From UBA4582 sp013204195 (GTDB lineage: Bacteria; Pseudomonadota; Gammaproteobacteria; Pseudomonadales; Azotimanducaceae), in the NCBI GenBank assembly GCA_963925735.1, contig CAWUUH010000014.1:1-64000 (forward strand): a stretch of DNA of 64,000 nt, written 5' to 3'. This document shows, piece after piece, positions 45,264 to 53,777 of the stretch (its first letter is position 1; each line of letters begins with the position of its first letter). The position numbers and the translations under genes were made by a program. The notes under the pieces were generated by a model. That model worked only from the letters and a program-made list of their open reading frames with translations. It was not told where the DNA came from and did no database searches.

Positions 45264-47075
45264 CTATTCCTGCTCGACCCAACCATTGATACCCGCCACT
45301 TCCACGGAGCTATTGTTCCACATATAGGCATTGTTCCACATATAGCCATTGTTCCACATATAGCCGTTATTCCACATATAAGCGTTGTTCCACATATAGC
45401 CGTTGTTCCACATATAGCCTTTATTCCAGACGTAACCCACGCCGTGCATATAGCTTCCATCCCACGTGGTACCTAGCTTATTATCATTAACGCCATCAAT
45501 AAAAAATTTACCCAGAGCATCAAGTCTTGCCGGCCCAATAAAATGTTCCGTACCGGCCAAGTCAATTTCGATATCGAGGGCTGAGTTAGCACAGCCTTTC
45601 TTGTTTTCATGCAACGCAGCCTTGACGTCGACCAAACCTGCGCCTTGCTGGAACACTGAATAACTATAGTCCTTGTCGCCTACTGAGCTCTTGGCCGAGG
45701 CCAATAAACGACATTTCACATCGTCATTGGTCAGCGTGGGATCGTCCTCTAACATCAATGCCACGATGCCGGAAACGACAGCCGCCGCCTGCGAAGTACC
45801 GGACATCACGTAATAATTATCACTATTTTCAGCCTGGAATTCTGGATGATTGATCGCTAGCGTCGTCTCCTCTGACATAACACCCAGCATGTGGCCGCCA
45901 TAAGCGACGAGATCCGGTTTAACGTGGCCTTCAAAGGTCGGTCCAGCGGCAGAAAAACTCACCAAGGTGTCATCGAAAGGATCGTGGGGCGTATAGCTAT
46001 CGGTAATCGCACCGACTGTAATGACATAAGGCACGTTACCAGGAACAGCAATTGTCATTGGTTCCGGACCTGAGTTGCCCGCTGATGCCACAACCACAAT
46101 GCCATTTTGCCACGCGACCATGACGGCTTGTGCCAGCGGATCATCCCAGTAGGCCGTATTGGGTGGCGTACCAAAGGACATGTTAAGAACCCGAATATTA
46201 TAACGTGCTTGATTTTTAACGATCCAGTTAATACCGTTAATGACATCGGCATAGCTGCCCATGCCGTTCAAGTCGAAAGCTTTGACGCTAACAAAACTAG
46301 CGCCTGGCGCGATGCTGTTGTACTCACCTAATGCGGTCATACCCTGACTGGCGATAATACTGGTGACGTGGGAACCATGGCCATTCTCATCAGTTGCGCG
46401 CGTCCTGTCGAGGGCACCCAACGTTGCATCATACTCGGCCTTCAACCTATCGCCACCCAACCATGGTGTTCTTGCTATACCTGAATCCAATATCGCCACG
46501 GTAGTGCCGACGCCAATATTACCCATTAGATGCGCGTCCAGTGCGCCGGTCTGGCGTGGATAATGGGTATCGAGGACTTGTGTCAACTCAAATTCCTGCA
46601 CCTCAAGCTCGTCTGCATTAATGTAGGCATAGTGACGATTGAATTTTTTACCGCGCTGGGTGCGGTCGGGTTTATCTTTATGCCGCCAGGAATGCTTGTT
46701 GGGTTTATGCCAGTCATTTTTCCAGCGCTGCACCTGCGCCACCTCATTCGTGTAAACGCGAAGCTCAGGCTGATTCTCTAATGCTGAACGCTGGGTGGTG
46801 GTCAAACCCGCCGACACCGCCTTAATCACATCGAGCTCATGCTCAATATTTCCACCAACCGCACTCACAGCTGCCCGTGCAATATCGAGTGTGGCTCCCT
46901 GAACAATCAAAGACTGCTGTTCATCTTGAACGGAAGGCATAGGGGCCGTGACGCTTGTGACCACCGGCTCAACAGCCTTGCTCTGATCACGAGACTGCAT
47001 CTGGAGTACGCCAGCGCCGATCGCGATCATCATTATCGACCCTAACACCGAGCCCGCTATGTTTTTTAGATTCAT
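45264..47075 (-). CDS. secreted subtilisin-like (S8) peptidase with C-terminal MWNN repeats
   Basis: Exported serine peptidase of 603 residues. A signal peptide or anchor (IAGSVLGSIMMIAIGAGVLQ) precedes a propeptide-like region (~30-185) and the S8 domain. The catalytic Asp197 is in AILDSGIA, His233 in NGHGSHVTS, Ser425 in SGTSQAAAV, and the oxyanion Asn334 in SAGNSG. The C-terminus carries seven tandem six-residue units of the type G/A-Y-M-W-N-N (547-588). I start at the ATG of MNLKN, six bases after AAGGAG; a longer frame to 47135 has no support. It is the first gene of the run that includes the EAL protein, so protease and c-di-GMP breakdown may be co-expressed. Confidence 0.92.
   Translation of the reverse strand: MNLKNIAGSVLGSIMMIAIGAGVLQMQSRDQSKAVEPVVTSVTAPMPSVQDEQQSLIVQGATLDIARAAVSAVGGNIEHELDVIKAVSAGLTTTQRSALENQPELRVYTNEVAQVQRWKNDWHKPNKHSWRHKDKPDRTQRGKKFNRHYAYINADELEVQEFELTQVLDTHYPRQTGALDAHLMGNIGVGTTVAILDSGIARTPWLGGDRLKAEYDATLGALDRTRATDENGHGSHVTSIIASQGMTALGEYNSIAPGASFVSVKAFDLNGMGSYADVINGINWIVKNQARYNIRVLNMSFGTPPNTAYWDDPLAQAVMVAWQNGIVVVASAGNSGPEPMTIAVPGNVPYVITVGAITDSYTPHDPFDDTLVSFSAAGPTFEGHVKPDLVAYGGHMLGVMSEETTLAINHPEFQAENSDNYYVMSGTSQAAAVVSGIVALMLEDDPTLTNDDVKCRLLASAKSSVGDKDYSYSVFQQGAGLVDVKAALHENKKGCANSALDIEIDLAGTEHFIGPARLDALGKFFIDGVNDNKLGTTWDGSYMHGVGYVWNKGYMWNNGYMWNNAYMWNNGYMWNNGYMWNNAYMWNNSSVEVAGINGWVEQE
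45312..45437 (-). repeat. seven tandem 18-bp repeats in the subtilase gene
   Basis: Each 18-base unit encodes G/A-Y-M/V-W-N-N/K. The sequence is GYVWNK, then GYMWNN twice, AYMWNN, GYMWNN twice, AYMWNN. Nucleotide identity between units is high, so copy number can change by slippage. Aromatic Trp/Tyr repeats of this kind are seen at the ends of other exported S8 peptidases and may bind polymer or the cell surface. Confidence 0.93.
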
Positions 47076-47460
47076 CGTCATCTCCTTATGACTGGCACCT
47101 CGCGCGCTGAACGCCTTACGCAGTGTTACTACCAAGCATAATCGATGCCAACAAATAAAAAGATCGGGCTCAGAATTTTAATCATTGTTTATCAACGTGT
47201 TGGCGCACCACCATCACGAGCGCCACAACAGAGGCGCAATTATGGCACCGGTCATAATTCATAATTTTGAGCTAAGTCATCATTTTTGGAAATCATGCGC
47301 CAAAATTTTGGCGCATGCGCGAGGAGCAAAAGCCTGCCAAGATAACATTCTGGCGTCACTGACGAGGGCTTCTAAAAACATGTTCTCTAAAAAGATGGTC
47401 TCTAAGAACATGCCTGCTAAGCGCAAGGTTACTAATTACAAGGACACGCAGAGGTAAGCA
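47076..47460. other. intergenic region with a perfect 24-bp palindrome
   Basis: 385 bases between the starts of two minus-strand genes (subtilase and the 3' end of kdsB). It should hold the subtilase promoter. It contains a perfect 24-bp palindrome (47294-47317) and an imperfect 15-bp repeat based on TCTAARAACATG at 47369-47420. An ATG-started frame of 90 codons runs through it on the plus strand but has no family resemblance or supporting context. Confidence 0.5.
47294..47317. promoter_or_regulatory. perfect 24-bp palindrome
   Basis: Two 12-base arms, CATGCGCCAAAA and TTTTGGCGCATG, with no spacer and no mismatch. It lies about 220 bases upstream of the subtilase start and 150 bases past the kdsB stop. 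It could be an operator for a dimeric repressor or, as RNA, a hairpin. The long A/T centre is closer to a binding site than to a terminator. Confidence 0.5.
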
Positions 47461-48243
47461 CTATTCGAGAAAGAATCGAGCTCTAATATTATCCAGATCC
47501 TTTTGCGTATCAACGCCGGGTGGAATCGACTCACAGGCGACGTCGATATGAATCGCTTCGCCATGCCATAACACACGGAGCTGTTCGAGTTTTTCGATCA
47601 ATTCGAGGGGCGCCGGCGTCCAGCGAACGAATCGGTTCAGAAGTTCGACTCGATAACCATAGATACCCACATGGCGTTTATAGACCACCCCAACAGGCAA
47701 GCTAACCGGCGCTGCGCCAAACTCATTTCGAGCCCAAGGTATCGGTGCTCGACTGAAATATAGCGCTCGGTTCTGCGCATCGGTTACCACCTTGACGACA
47801 TTCGGATCCATAACATGCTCAAGATCGGTAGTGTCCTCGTAGAGCGTCGACACCCCAGGCGCAGCGGCCAAACGATCAATCTCTTGCTGTAATGTCAGAT
47901 TAAGCGCTACTTGGTCAATCACCGCCGGCGGTATCAGCGGTTCATCGCCTTGAACATTCACCACAATCGCATCGTCTGCAAATCCTTCTCTTGCTACCAC
48001 CTCCTGCAGACGGTCAGTACCCGACTCATGATCCGATGCTGTCATGCAGACCTGCCCGCCGAAAGCTTTGACGACACTCGCAACGCGACTATCATCAGTT
48101 GCCACAATCACGTTTGCGGCACTGCTCTGGCACGCTTGCTCGTAAACTCGCTGGATCATGGTCTTACCACAGATGTCCATCAGCACCTTGCCAGGCAAGC
48201 GCTGAGACTGGTAGCGGGCCGGAATAATCACAGTAAACGCCAT
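47461..48243 (-). CDS. kdsB: 3-deoxy-manno-octulosonate cytidylyltransferase
   Basis: Activates Kdo with CTP for the inner core of LPS. It has 260 residues with the opening VIIPARYQSQRLPGKVL, the VVNVQGDEPLIPP metal-binding segment, VMDPNVVKVVTD, and the HVGIYGYRVELLNRF segment. The ATG shares one base with the TAA of the upstream Trm112 gene, so translation is likely coupled. Confidence 0.95.
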   Translation of the reverse strand: MAFTVIIPARYQSQRLPGKVLMDICGKTMIQRVYEQACQSSAANVIVATDDSRVASVVKAFGGQVCMTASDHESGTDRLQEVVAREGFADDAIVVNVQGDEPLIPPAVIDQVALNLTLQQEIDRLAAAPGVSTLYEDTTDLEHVMDPNVVKVVTDAQNRALYFSRAPIPWARNEFGAAPVSLPVGVVYKRHVGIYGYRVELLNRFVRWTPAPLELIEKLEQLRVLWHGEAIHIDVACESIPPGVDTQKDLDNIRARFFLE

Positions 48244-48434
48244 TATCGGTCGACTTTTTCTTCAGCCGTCAGGCGTCTGGCTTCTTCTTCAAGCATCACC
48301 GGAATGTCGTCACGGATAGGAAAACCGAGCCCATCAGCATAACAAATCAATTCCTGAGCTGGTTTGTCATACTGCAGCTCACCATGACAAAGTGGACACA
48401 CCAAAATACTTAATAATTTGCCATCAACTGACAT
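48243..48434 (-). CDS. Trm112 family protein (YcaR)
   Basis: Small protein of 63 residues with a partial zinc-ribbon pattern (LVCPLCHGEL) and the YADGLGFPIRDDIPVMLEEEAR segment that defines the UPF0434/Trm112 family. The second cysteine pair is absent (LICYADG), as in other bacterial members. An ATG with GGAG six bases upstream sets the start; a longer frame reaching 48539 runs through the lpxK coding sequence. It overlaps the LpxK stop by 11 bases and lies between lpxK and kdsB, its usual neighbours. Confidence 0.93.
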   Translation of the reverse strand: MSVDGKLLSILVCPLCHGELQYDKPAQELICYADGLGFPIRDDIPVMLEEEARRLTAEEKVDR

Positions 48435-51390
48435 GTTGATCTCCATTGCTAGATTGGTCTTCGGCGCTCGTGGCAACACCACGTCTACCTTTGATTTTGT
48501 GCAGCAACCGCGGCATAAAATCCTCTGGCATCGACACATTGACGCGTAGATACCAGAAGTTACTATGCAGTAGTCCTGAATTTAACTGACCGACTTTCAC
48601 GGCATCTTTCTCGGTCATTATGACCGGCAGACTATCATTGAACATCAGGTCCGTCAGACTAAACAAATGATGATCATCAAACTCATGGGTGATCACCTCG
48701 AAACCTAAATCACGCAAGGCCTCAAAAAAACGTGCTGGATGGCCTATGCCAGCCACACCATGCACGGTATGCCCCAATGCCTGAGTATCCACAGGTTTGA
48801 TCGCGCCCGTCTCAAGCTGAATAAGCACATCAGGCAGCAGCTGCATATTGGCCGTCGCGTAGGGCAAAGCAAATTTCTGTGGACCATTCACGACCACAAA
48901 ATCGACTTCCCGGAGCCGAGTTGCGGGTTCGCGAAGCGGGCCGGCCGGCAGACAACGACCGTTACCTAAGCCACGCTGGCCATCCATAACAACAATCTCA
49001 ACGTCTCGACCCAAGGCATAATGCTGCAATCCATCATCGGCGACGATCACATCGCAATCATGTTGCTGTAGCAAATATTTAGCCGCCCTGACTCTGTCTG
49101 GATCAACTACCACGGGACAACCCGACCGTCGCAACAGCATCAAGGCCTCGTCACCGGTTGCCGCTGGATCAGAGTGCAACTTCACATCAAACGGATATTG
49201 GGTCCGACCGCCATGCCCACGACTGACAATTCCAGGGCGGTACCCTGCGGCCGCCAACTGTTCCACCAACCAGATGACCAGTGGCGACTTACCCGTACCA
49301 CCGACATTAATGTTACCAACAATAATCGTCGGTACAGGAGGACACCAGTGCCTACTTGCATCATTTACGATTCGGCGGCGGCGCATGTTTGCCAACCGGA
49401 TGAATAACCACGCCACGGGCATTAACAACCGTAGCCACTTAGCATCATCGTACCAGGCATTAACCAAAGCCTGCCGACTGATAAAAGGCGCCGCTTGACC
49501 GCCCAGCGCACTTGTTAAGGGAGCAATAACAGTTGCCTCCAATGCCCCCGTGGACCCCGAGACTCTCGCAGAAGCGGCCGAGCCTACGCTCGTATGCCCA
49601 TGCAAACTAGCGTAGAAAGCGCCATTGGCGAGTAACTCCGTATGACTGCCCTGCTCCACTATTTTGCCCTCATCGATGACCAATATTCGGTCAGCTTTCT
49701 CGATGGTTGACAGTCGATGTGCTATCACTATGGTAGTTCGACCCTTGACGACAGCCTCTAGCGCAGCCTGGATATAACGTTCGGATTCAGAATCGAGTGC
49801 GGAGGTTGCTTCATCCAAAATCAGTATAGGGGCATCCTTTAGAAAGGCCCGAGCAATGGCGAGGCGTTGTCTTTGACCGCCAGACAACAGAACACCGTTG
49901 TCGCCAACAATTGTCTCCATCCCCTCATCAAGACGCTCAATAAAATCTAGCGCATAAGCCGCTTTCGCTGCTTTTAGAATCTGCTCCTCCGTTGATTCCT
50001 GGAGCGTTCCGTAAGCAATATTTCGACCCACCGTGTCATTGAACAGCGTTACGTGCTGAGTCACCAAGGCGATTTGGCGCCGTAGATCGTCTAAACGTAG
50101 ACTGTTGATCGGCTGATCGTCGATCAATATTTCACCACTTAAGGGCGTGTAGAACCGAGGAATCAGACTCGCGAGCGTACTCTTACCGCTGCCTGAGCGA
50201 CCAACCAAGGCAATCGTTTCTCCAGCCTCGGCGACAAAACTGACATGATCGAGGATGAGGTCCTGCTCATCATCATCGTAAGCAAAACAGACATCTCGAA
50301 ACTCAATTTTTCCCCGTGCTCGGTCTAGAGATTGCTCCCCCTGATCTACTTCGATGGGCTGATCAAAGAGGGTGAATATATCTTGAGCCGCGGCCAGACC
50401 CCGCTGGATAATGGCACTGACCTCAGACAATTGACGAATCGGTTTGGCCAACAAGCCGCCGACGGTGATAAAGGCAACCACGTCACCGGGACTCATGTCC
50501 GCCAGCAGAACCGGGTCTAGCACTAGCCATACCAACCCGGCCAAAGCGAGAGATACCACCAGTTGAACCGTAGGTGTCGCGATAGATTGGGTAATCACCA
50601 TCTTCATGGATTGGCGGCGGTTATTATTGCTTACGTCGGTAAAGCGCGCGCGTTCGTAATCAGCGCCGCCGAATATACGCACCACCTGGTATCCTTGAAC
50701 CGCCTCAGACGCCACATGGGTTACATCTCCCATAGAGTCTTGAAGACGCTCGCTGATTCGGCGAAACCGCCTACCGGCATAGCTTGCCAACAGGCCGATT
50801 AATGGCGCAACAGTAATAAAAATAAGCGTCAGCTTCCAGTTCAGGTAAACCAGATAGCCGAGATAACCCAATACAGTGAAACCCTCACGAATGACGACTC
50901 GAATAGCATCGGTGGCGGCGCCAGTCACTTGAGTCACATGAAAGGTGACCTTCGCCACCAGATGACCCATGGTGTTTTTGTCGTAGAAACGACTAGGCAA
51001 CCTCAACAACTGTTCAAATAGCTCACAGCGCAGGGCATGGACCAGGCTGGTACCCACATAAGTGATGAAATAGTTTCCTAGGAAGGTGCCAACACCCCGA
51101 AAAAGCACAATGACAACAATCGCCAGTGGGATTACGGTTCGATTGATCGCCCCAGAACCACCGAATAACGACTGTACAGCACCGGCGTAACTAGAACTGA
51201 TCAGCGGGTCGGCACCTTGCAAAGAGTCAACGATATAGCTGATGAGTTGCGCAAAACTGACATTGGCCAGCGAATAAATCACAAACCCGAGGATACTTAA
51301 CGCAAACGCACCCCACAACGGCACCACATAGGCCAGTAACCGCGCATAGATCTGCATATCTGTAGAAGCTTTGCTGGAAGTATCAGTCAT
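48424..51390 (-). CDS. MsbA-LpxK fusion: lipid A flippase joined to lipid A 4'-kinase
   Basis: One uninterrupted frame of 988 residues joining two normally separate proteins. Residues ~1-600 are a complete MsbA-type ABC exporter: six membrane helices, Walker A GRSGSGKST (~397-405), signature LSGGQRQR (~502), and LILDEATSALD. Residues ~637-988 are LpxK: NAWYDDAKWLRLLMPVAWLF, the P-loop VGGTGKSPL (~696-704), VSRGHGGRT, DDGLQHYALGRDVEIVVMDG, and VMTEKDAVK. A linker of ~37 residues rich in Ser, Ala and Gly (nt ~49480-49590) joins them. No ATG or GTG offers a separate lpxK start near the junction. MsbA flips lipid A across the inner membrane and LpxK adds the 4'-phosphate on the cytoplasmic side. 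The start overlaps the exbD stop. Confidence 0.88.
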   Translation of the reverse strand: MTDTSSKASTDMQIYARLLAYVVPLWGAFALSILGFVIYSLANVSFAQLISYIVDSLQGADPLISSSYAGAVQSLFGGSGAINRTVIPLAIVVIVLFRGVGTFLGNYFITYVGTSLVHALRCELFEQLLRLPSRFYDKNTMGHLVAKVTFHVTQVTGAATDAIRVVIREGFTVLGYLGYLVYLNWKLTLIFITVAPLIGLLASYAGRRFRRISERLQDSMGDVTHVASEAVQGYQVVRIFGGADYERARFTDVSNNNRRQSMKMVITQSIATPTVQLVVSLALAGLVWLVLDPVLLADMSPGDVVAFITVGGLLAKPIRQLSEVSAIIQRGLAAAQDIFTLFDQPIEVDQGEQSLDRARGKIEFRDVCFAYDDDEQDLILDHVSFVAEAGETIALVGRSGSGKSTLASLIPRFYTPLSGEILIDDQPINSLRLDDLRRQIALVTQHVTLFNDTVGRNIAYGTLQESTEEQILKAAKAAYALDFIERLDEGMETIVGDNGVLLSGGQRQRLAIARAFLKDAPILILDEATSALDSESERYIQAALEAVVKGRTTIVIAHRLSTIEKADRILVIDEGKIVEQGSHTELLANGAFYASLHGHTSVGSAASARVSGSTGALEATVIAPLTSALGGQAAPFISRQALVNAWYDDAKWLRLLMPVAWLFIRLANMRRRRIVNDASRHWCPPVPTIIVGNINVGGTGKSPLVIWLVEQLAAAGYRPGIVSRGHGGRTQYPFDVKLHSDPAATGDEALMLLRRSGCPVVVDPDRVRAAKYLLQQHDCDVIVADDGLQHYALGRDVEIVVMDGQRGLGNGRCLPAGPLREPATRLREVDFVVVNGPQKFALPYATANMQLLPDVLIQLETGAIKPVDTQALGHTVHGVAGIGHPARFFEALRDLGFEVITHEFDDHHLFSLTDLMFNDSLPVIMTEKDAVKVGQLNSGLLHSNFWYLRVNVSMPEDFMPRLLHKIKGRRGVATSAEDQSSNGDQHVS

Positions 51391-51805
51391 CCTGGCTGGT
51401 GTTCTTCGTGGTAATGCGTAATTTGCTGAAACCCAATTGCCCAGCGGCATCCATTGCGGTCACCACCGCCTGGTGCTGCGCGGCTGAGTCGGCGGTAATA
51501 ATCAACGGCACTGTGGTATCGCCCCCGCTGACTTTACCAATGGCTGCTTTGAGGGTATCAATCCGGTTACTTGCCAGCGCGACCGCATTGATTGCATAGT
51601 CGCCGTTGCGGCTGACAGTGATTTCGATCCGCCTGTCTGCAACAGCCGCTTCCACGCCGGATGCTTCCGGCAAATCGATACTCAACTGAGTATCTTTGGT
51701 AAACGTTGTTGAGACCATAAAGAAAATCAGCAACAGAAAAACCACATCGATCAAAGGTGTAAGGTTAACATCGACTTCTGGTTTCACCCGGCGGGAGAAT
51801 TTCAC
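51383..51805 (-). CDS. exbD: ExbD/TolR family biopolymer transport protein
   Basis: Proton-channel partner of ExbB, 140 residues, anchored by one helix (PLIDVVFLLLIFFMVSTTF) with the conserved Asp of NLTPLIDVVFLL that carries protons. The C-terminal domain is periplasmic. I start at a GTG with AGGAG seven bases upstream; a longer frame to 51865 overlaps exbB without support. It overlaps the MsbA-LpxK start by 8 bases. Confidence 0.92.
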   Translation of the reverse strand: MKFSRRVKPEVDVNLTPLIDVVFLLLIFFMVSTTFTKDTQLSIDLPEASGVEAAVADRRIEITVSRNGDYAINAVALASNRIDTLKAAIGKVSGGDTTVPLIITADSAAQHQAVVTAMDAAGQLGFSKLRITTKNTSQDD

Positions 51806-51815
51806 AATTAGGCTC

Positions 51816-52490
51816 CTAGCCGACCTGTCGGTCGCCACTCGTCGACGCCATCTCTGGACGGGCAACTACGGCGTCATTCTTATCGGCACGATCACCGTTA
51901 AGCACCTCAACCAGCTTCAAAGCCTCCTGTTCCATAGTGATCACGAGCTCATCGACTCGACGCTGGAAAAAACGGTAGAAAAACAAGCTGGGAATCGCCA
52001 CTGTCAAACCAGCAGCCGTCGTGATCAACGCCTCGGAGATACCACCGGCCAGAACAGCAGCGTTACCCGTACCCTCCAGCCTGATCGCCGAAAACACCTT
52101 GATCATACCAATAACGGTGCCGAGTAAACCCAGCAATGGCGTAATTGCCGCCACAGTACCGAGGGCATTCAGATAACGCTCCATCTCATGCACCACATGG
52201 TTCGCAACCTCTTCGATACTTTCCTTCATTTGCTCTCGGCCACGCCGATGATTACTAATGCCAGCGGCAAGAATCTGGCCTAGAGGCGAACTGGCTTTGA
52301 GCTCTCGTAGCTTGCGACTGTCTAATTCATTGGCACGAATCCAGCCCCATACTTGCGCCAGAAGGTTTTTTGGCACTATCTGATCCTTACGCAAGGTCCA
52401 AAATCGCTCAATGCAGATCGCAGCCGCGATAATAGAGCAGAGTATGATAGGGAACATCAGCCAACCACCCGCCTGGATTAATTCAAACAC
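51816..52490 (-). CDS. exbB: ExbB/TolQ/MotA family proton channel protein
   Basis: Three-helix inner-membrane protein of 224 residues. Helix 1 is GGWLMFPIILCSIIAAAICI, and helices 2-3 lie in ALGTVAAITPLLGLLGTVIGMI and EALITTAAGLTVAIPSLFFYRF, with the conserved TPLLGLLGTV and TAAGL motifs. With ExbD it uses proton flow to drive TonB-type transport or a similar envelope task. No tonB is adjacent. In Gammaproteobacteria exbB-exbD often precede msbA-lpxK, so this placement is normal. Confidence 0.92.
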   Translation of the reverse strand: MFELIQAGGWLMFPIILCSIIAAAICIERFWTLRKDQIVPKNLLAQVWGWIRANELDSRKLRELKASSPLGQILAAGISNHRRGREQMKESIEEVANHVVHEMERYLNALGTVAAITPLLGLLGTVIGMIKVFSAIRLEGTGNAAVLAGGISEALITTAAGLTVAIPSLFFYRFFQRRVDELVITMEQEALKLVEVLNGDRADKNDAVVARPEMASTSGDRQVG

Positions 52491-52589
52491 TCGCCGTAGC
52501 CTCTAGATTAGGAATCGCGCTACTGTAGCACAGAAGCCGCCAGTGGCGTGCCTCGATTAGCGCTGCGCTGAACTGAATGGCACATAAAA

Positions 52590-53777
52590 TCAATCGACGC
52601 CAAACACTGTTTTTAGGAATGGATTTAAGAACAAACCCTGGGGGTCCATAGACTGGCGAATCTCTCGAAATCGATTAAATTGAGGCATCGATACCTCGAG
52701 CTGGCTCGCCTGCTGGGTGTGAATTTTGCCCCAGTGAGGCCGCCCGTCGTACTCTCGAAACAAATTTTCAACGGCGCTAAAAAACGCCTTATAGGGTTGT
52801 TTGGCCCCCTGGTGTGCAGAGATAGTCACGCTGTCTCGGTCATTGGCCGAGCTCAAAAATATATCGTCGGCTTTTAGGGTACGGTATTCCAAGGGCCAGC
52901 GAACGTCATCGAAGTCAGTCTGGATAAGATGGCGCAGCGCTAAAAAACACTCCCAACCAGCTGCCGCCGGCACGGAAAACTCAATTTCATTGAATTTGAA
53001 CTCTCGAGAAGAAGGGATAACCCTGTAGCTTCGCCCAATATTTTGCCCCTGTAAGGGTGAATCCAGGGAGTGCGCTGCAGTGGCATTAAGGGTCTTCATT
53101 GCACATTGATCGGTTTGCGGATCCCAAAAAAACTCCCAATGTCGATTGTTAGCGATTAAGTCTTCACGGGCCTCAGCACATTCCGCGACGCTGGCCTGCC
53201 AATTACGCTCATGTAAATGATAAGCGGGCACCGCCTGCAGAGTCACTTGAGTAATCACACCTAAGGTTCCCATCGATACTTGCGCAGCTCGCATTAGGTC
53301 AGCATCAGTGGACCGATCGATATCAACAATGGCACCATTGGCCTTAACTAATCGCAAACCAACCACTTGGCTCGAAATATTCTGCAGGGTCGCACCTGTT
53401 CCATGGGTACCGGTACTGATTGCACCGGCGACAGACTGACGATCAATATCCCCCATGTTTTCCATGGCTAATCCCAGATCCCAAAGCGGCTCGCCTAGTT
53501 GATGTAATTTGGTACCTGCCCAGACAGTCACTTGCCGTGCGGCAGCGTCGTGGGAGATCAGACCCGCCATATTATCCAGTGACACCAAATAGTCGTCCGT
53601 CCAGAACGGCACAAATGAATGTGCGCTGCCGATACCACGAACATTACGGCCGGCACCAGCGGCTCGCTGAATCAAATCTGCCACGGCGAGCTCCGACTCA
53701 GGAAACGCTAAATCCAGCGCCGCGTGCTTTTGGCTGCCTGACCAATTTTGCCAATCTGTCGTCATATCAATGCTCAC
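52590..53777 (-). CDS. FAD-linked sugar-lactone oxidase (D-arabinono-1,4-lactone oxidase family)
   Basis: VAO-type flavoprotein of 395 residues. The FAD-binding domain has VRGIGSAHSFVPF, where the His is the usual covalent FAD attachment point, and the SVAGAISTGTHGTG loop. The C-terminal ALO domain ends with GRPHWGKIHTQQ and LFLNPFLK. Relatives oxidise sugar-1,4-lactones or alditols. It is last in a four-gene run, overlapping the LLM gene by 4 bases. The substrate is unknown. Confidence 0.88.
   Translation of the reverse strand: MSIDMTTDWQNWSGSQKHAALDLAFPESELAVADLIQRAAGAGRNVRGIGSAHSFVPFWTDDYLVSLDNMAGLISHDAAARQVTVWAGTKLHQLGEPLWDLGLAMENMGDIDRQSVAGAISTGTHGTGATLQNISSQVVGLRLVKANGAIVDIDRSTDADLMRAAQVSMGTLGVITQVTLQAVPAYHLHERNWQASVAECAEAREDLIANNRHWEFFWDPQTDQCAMKTLNATAAHSLDSPLQGQNIGRSYRVIPSSREFKFNEIEFSVPAAAGWECFLALRHLIQTDFDDVRWPLEYRTLKADDIFLSSANDRDSVTISAHQGAKQPYKAFFSAVENLFREYDGRPHWGKIHTQQASQLEVSMPQFNRFREIRQSMDPQGLFLNPFLKTVFGVD

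Noticed and set aside
45248..45460. Minus-strand 70-codon frame rich in ICGT repeats
   Set aside because: It is the shifted frame of the 18-bp MWNN repeat in the subtilase gene.
47185..47457. Plus-strand 90-codon gene with SKNM repeats
   Set aside because: No family likeness or conserved context; the repeat is better seen as non-coding DNA.
48435..48539. Longer N-terminus for the Trm112 protein
   Set aside because: The extra residues are lpxK coding sequence in another frame; GGAG upstream of 48434 sets the start.
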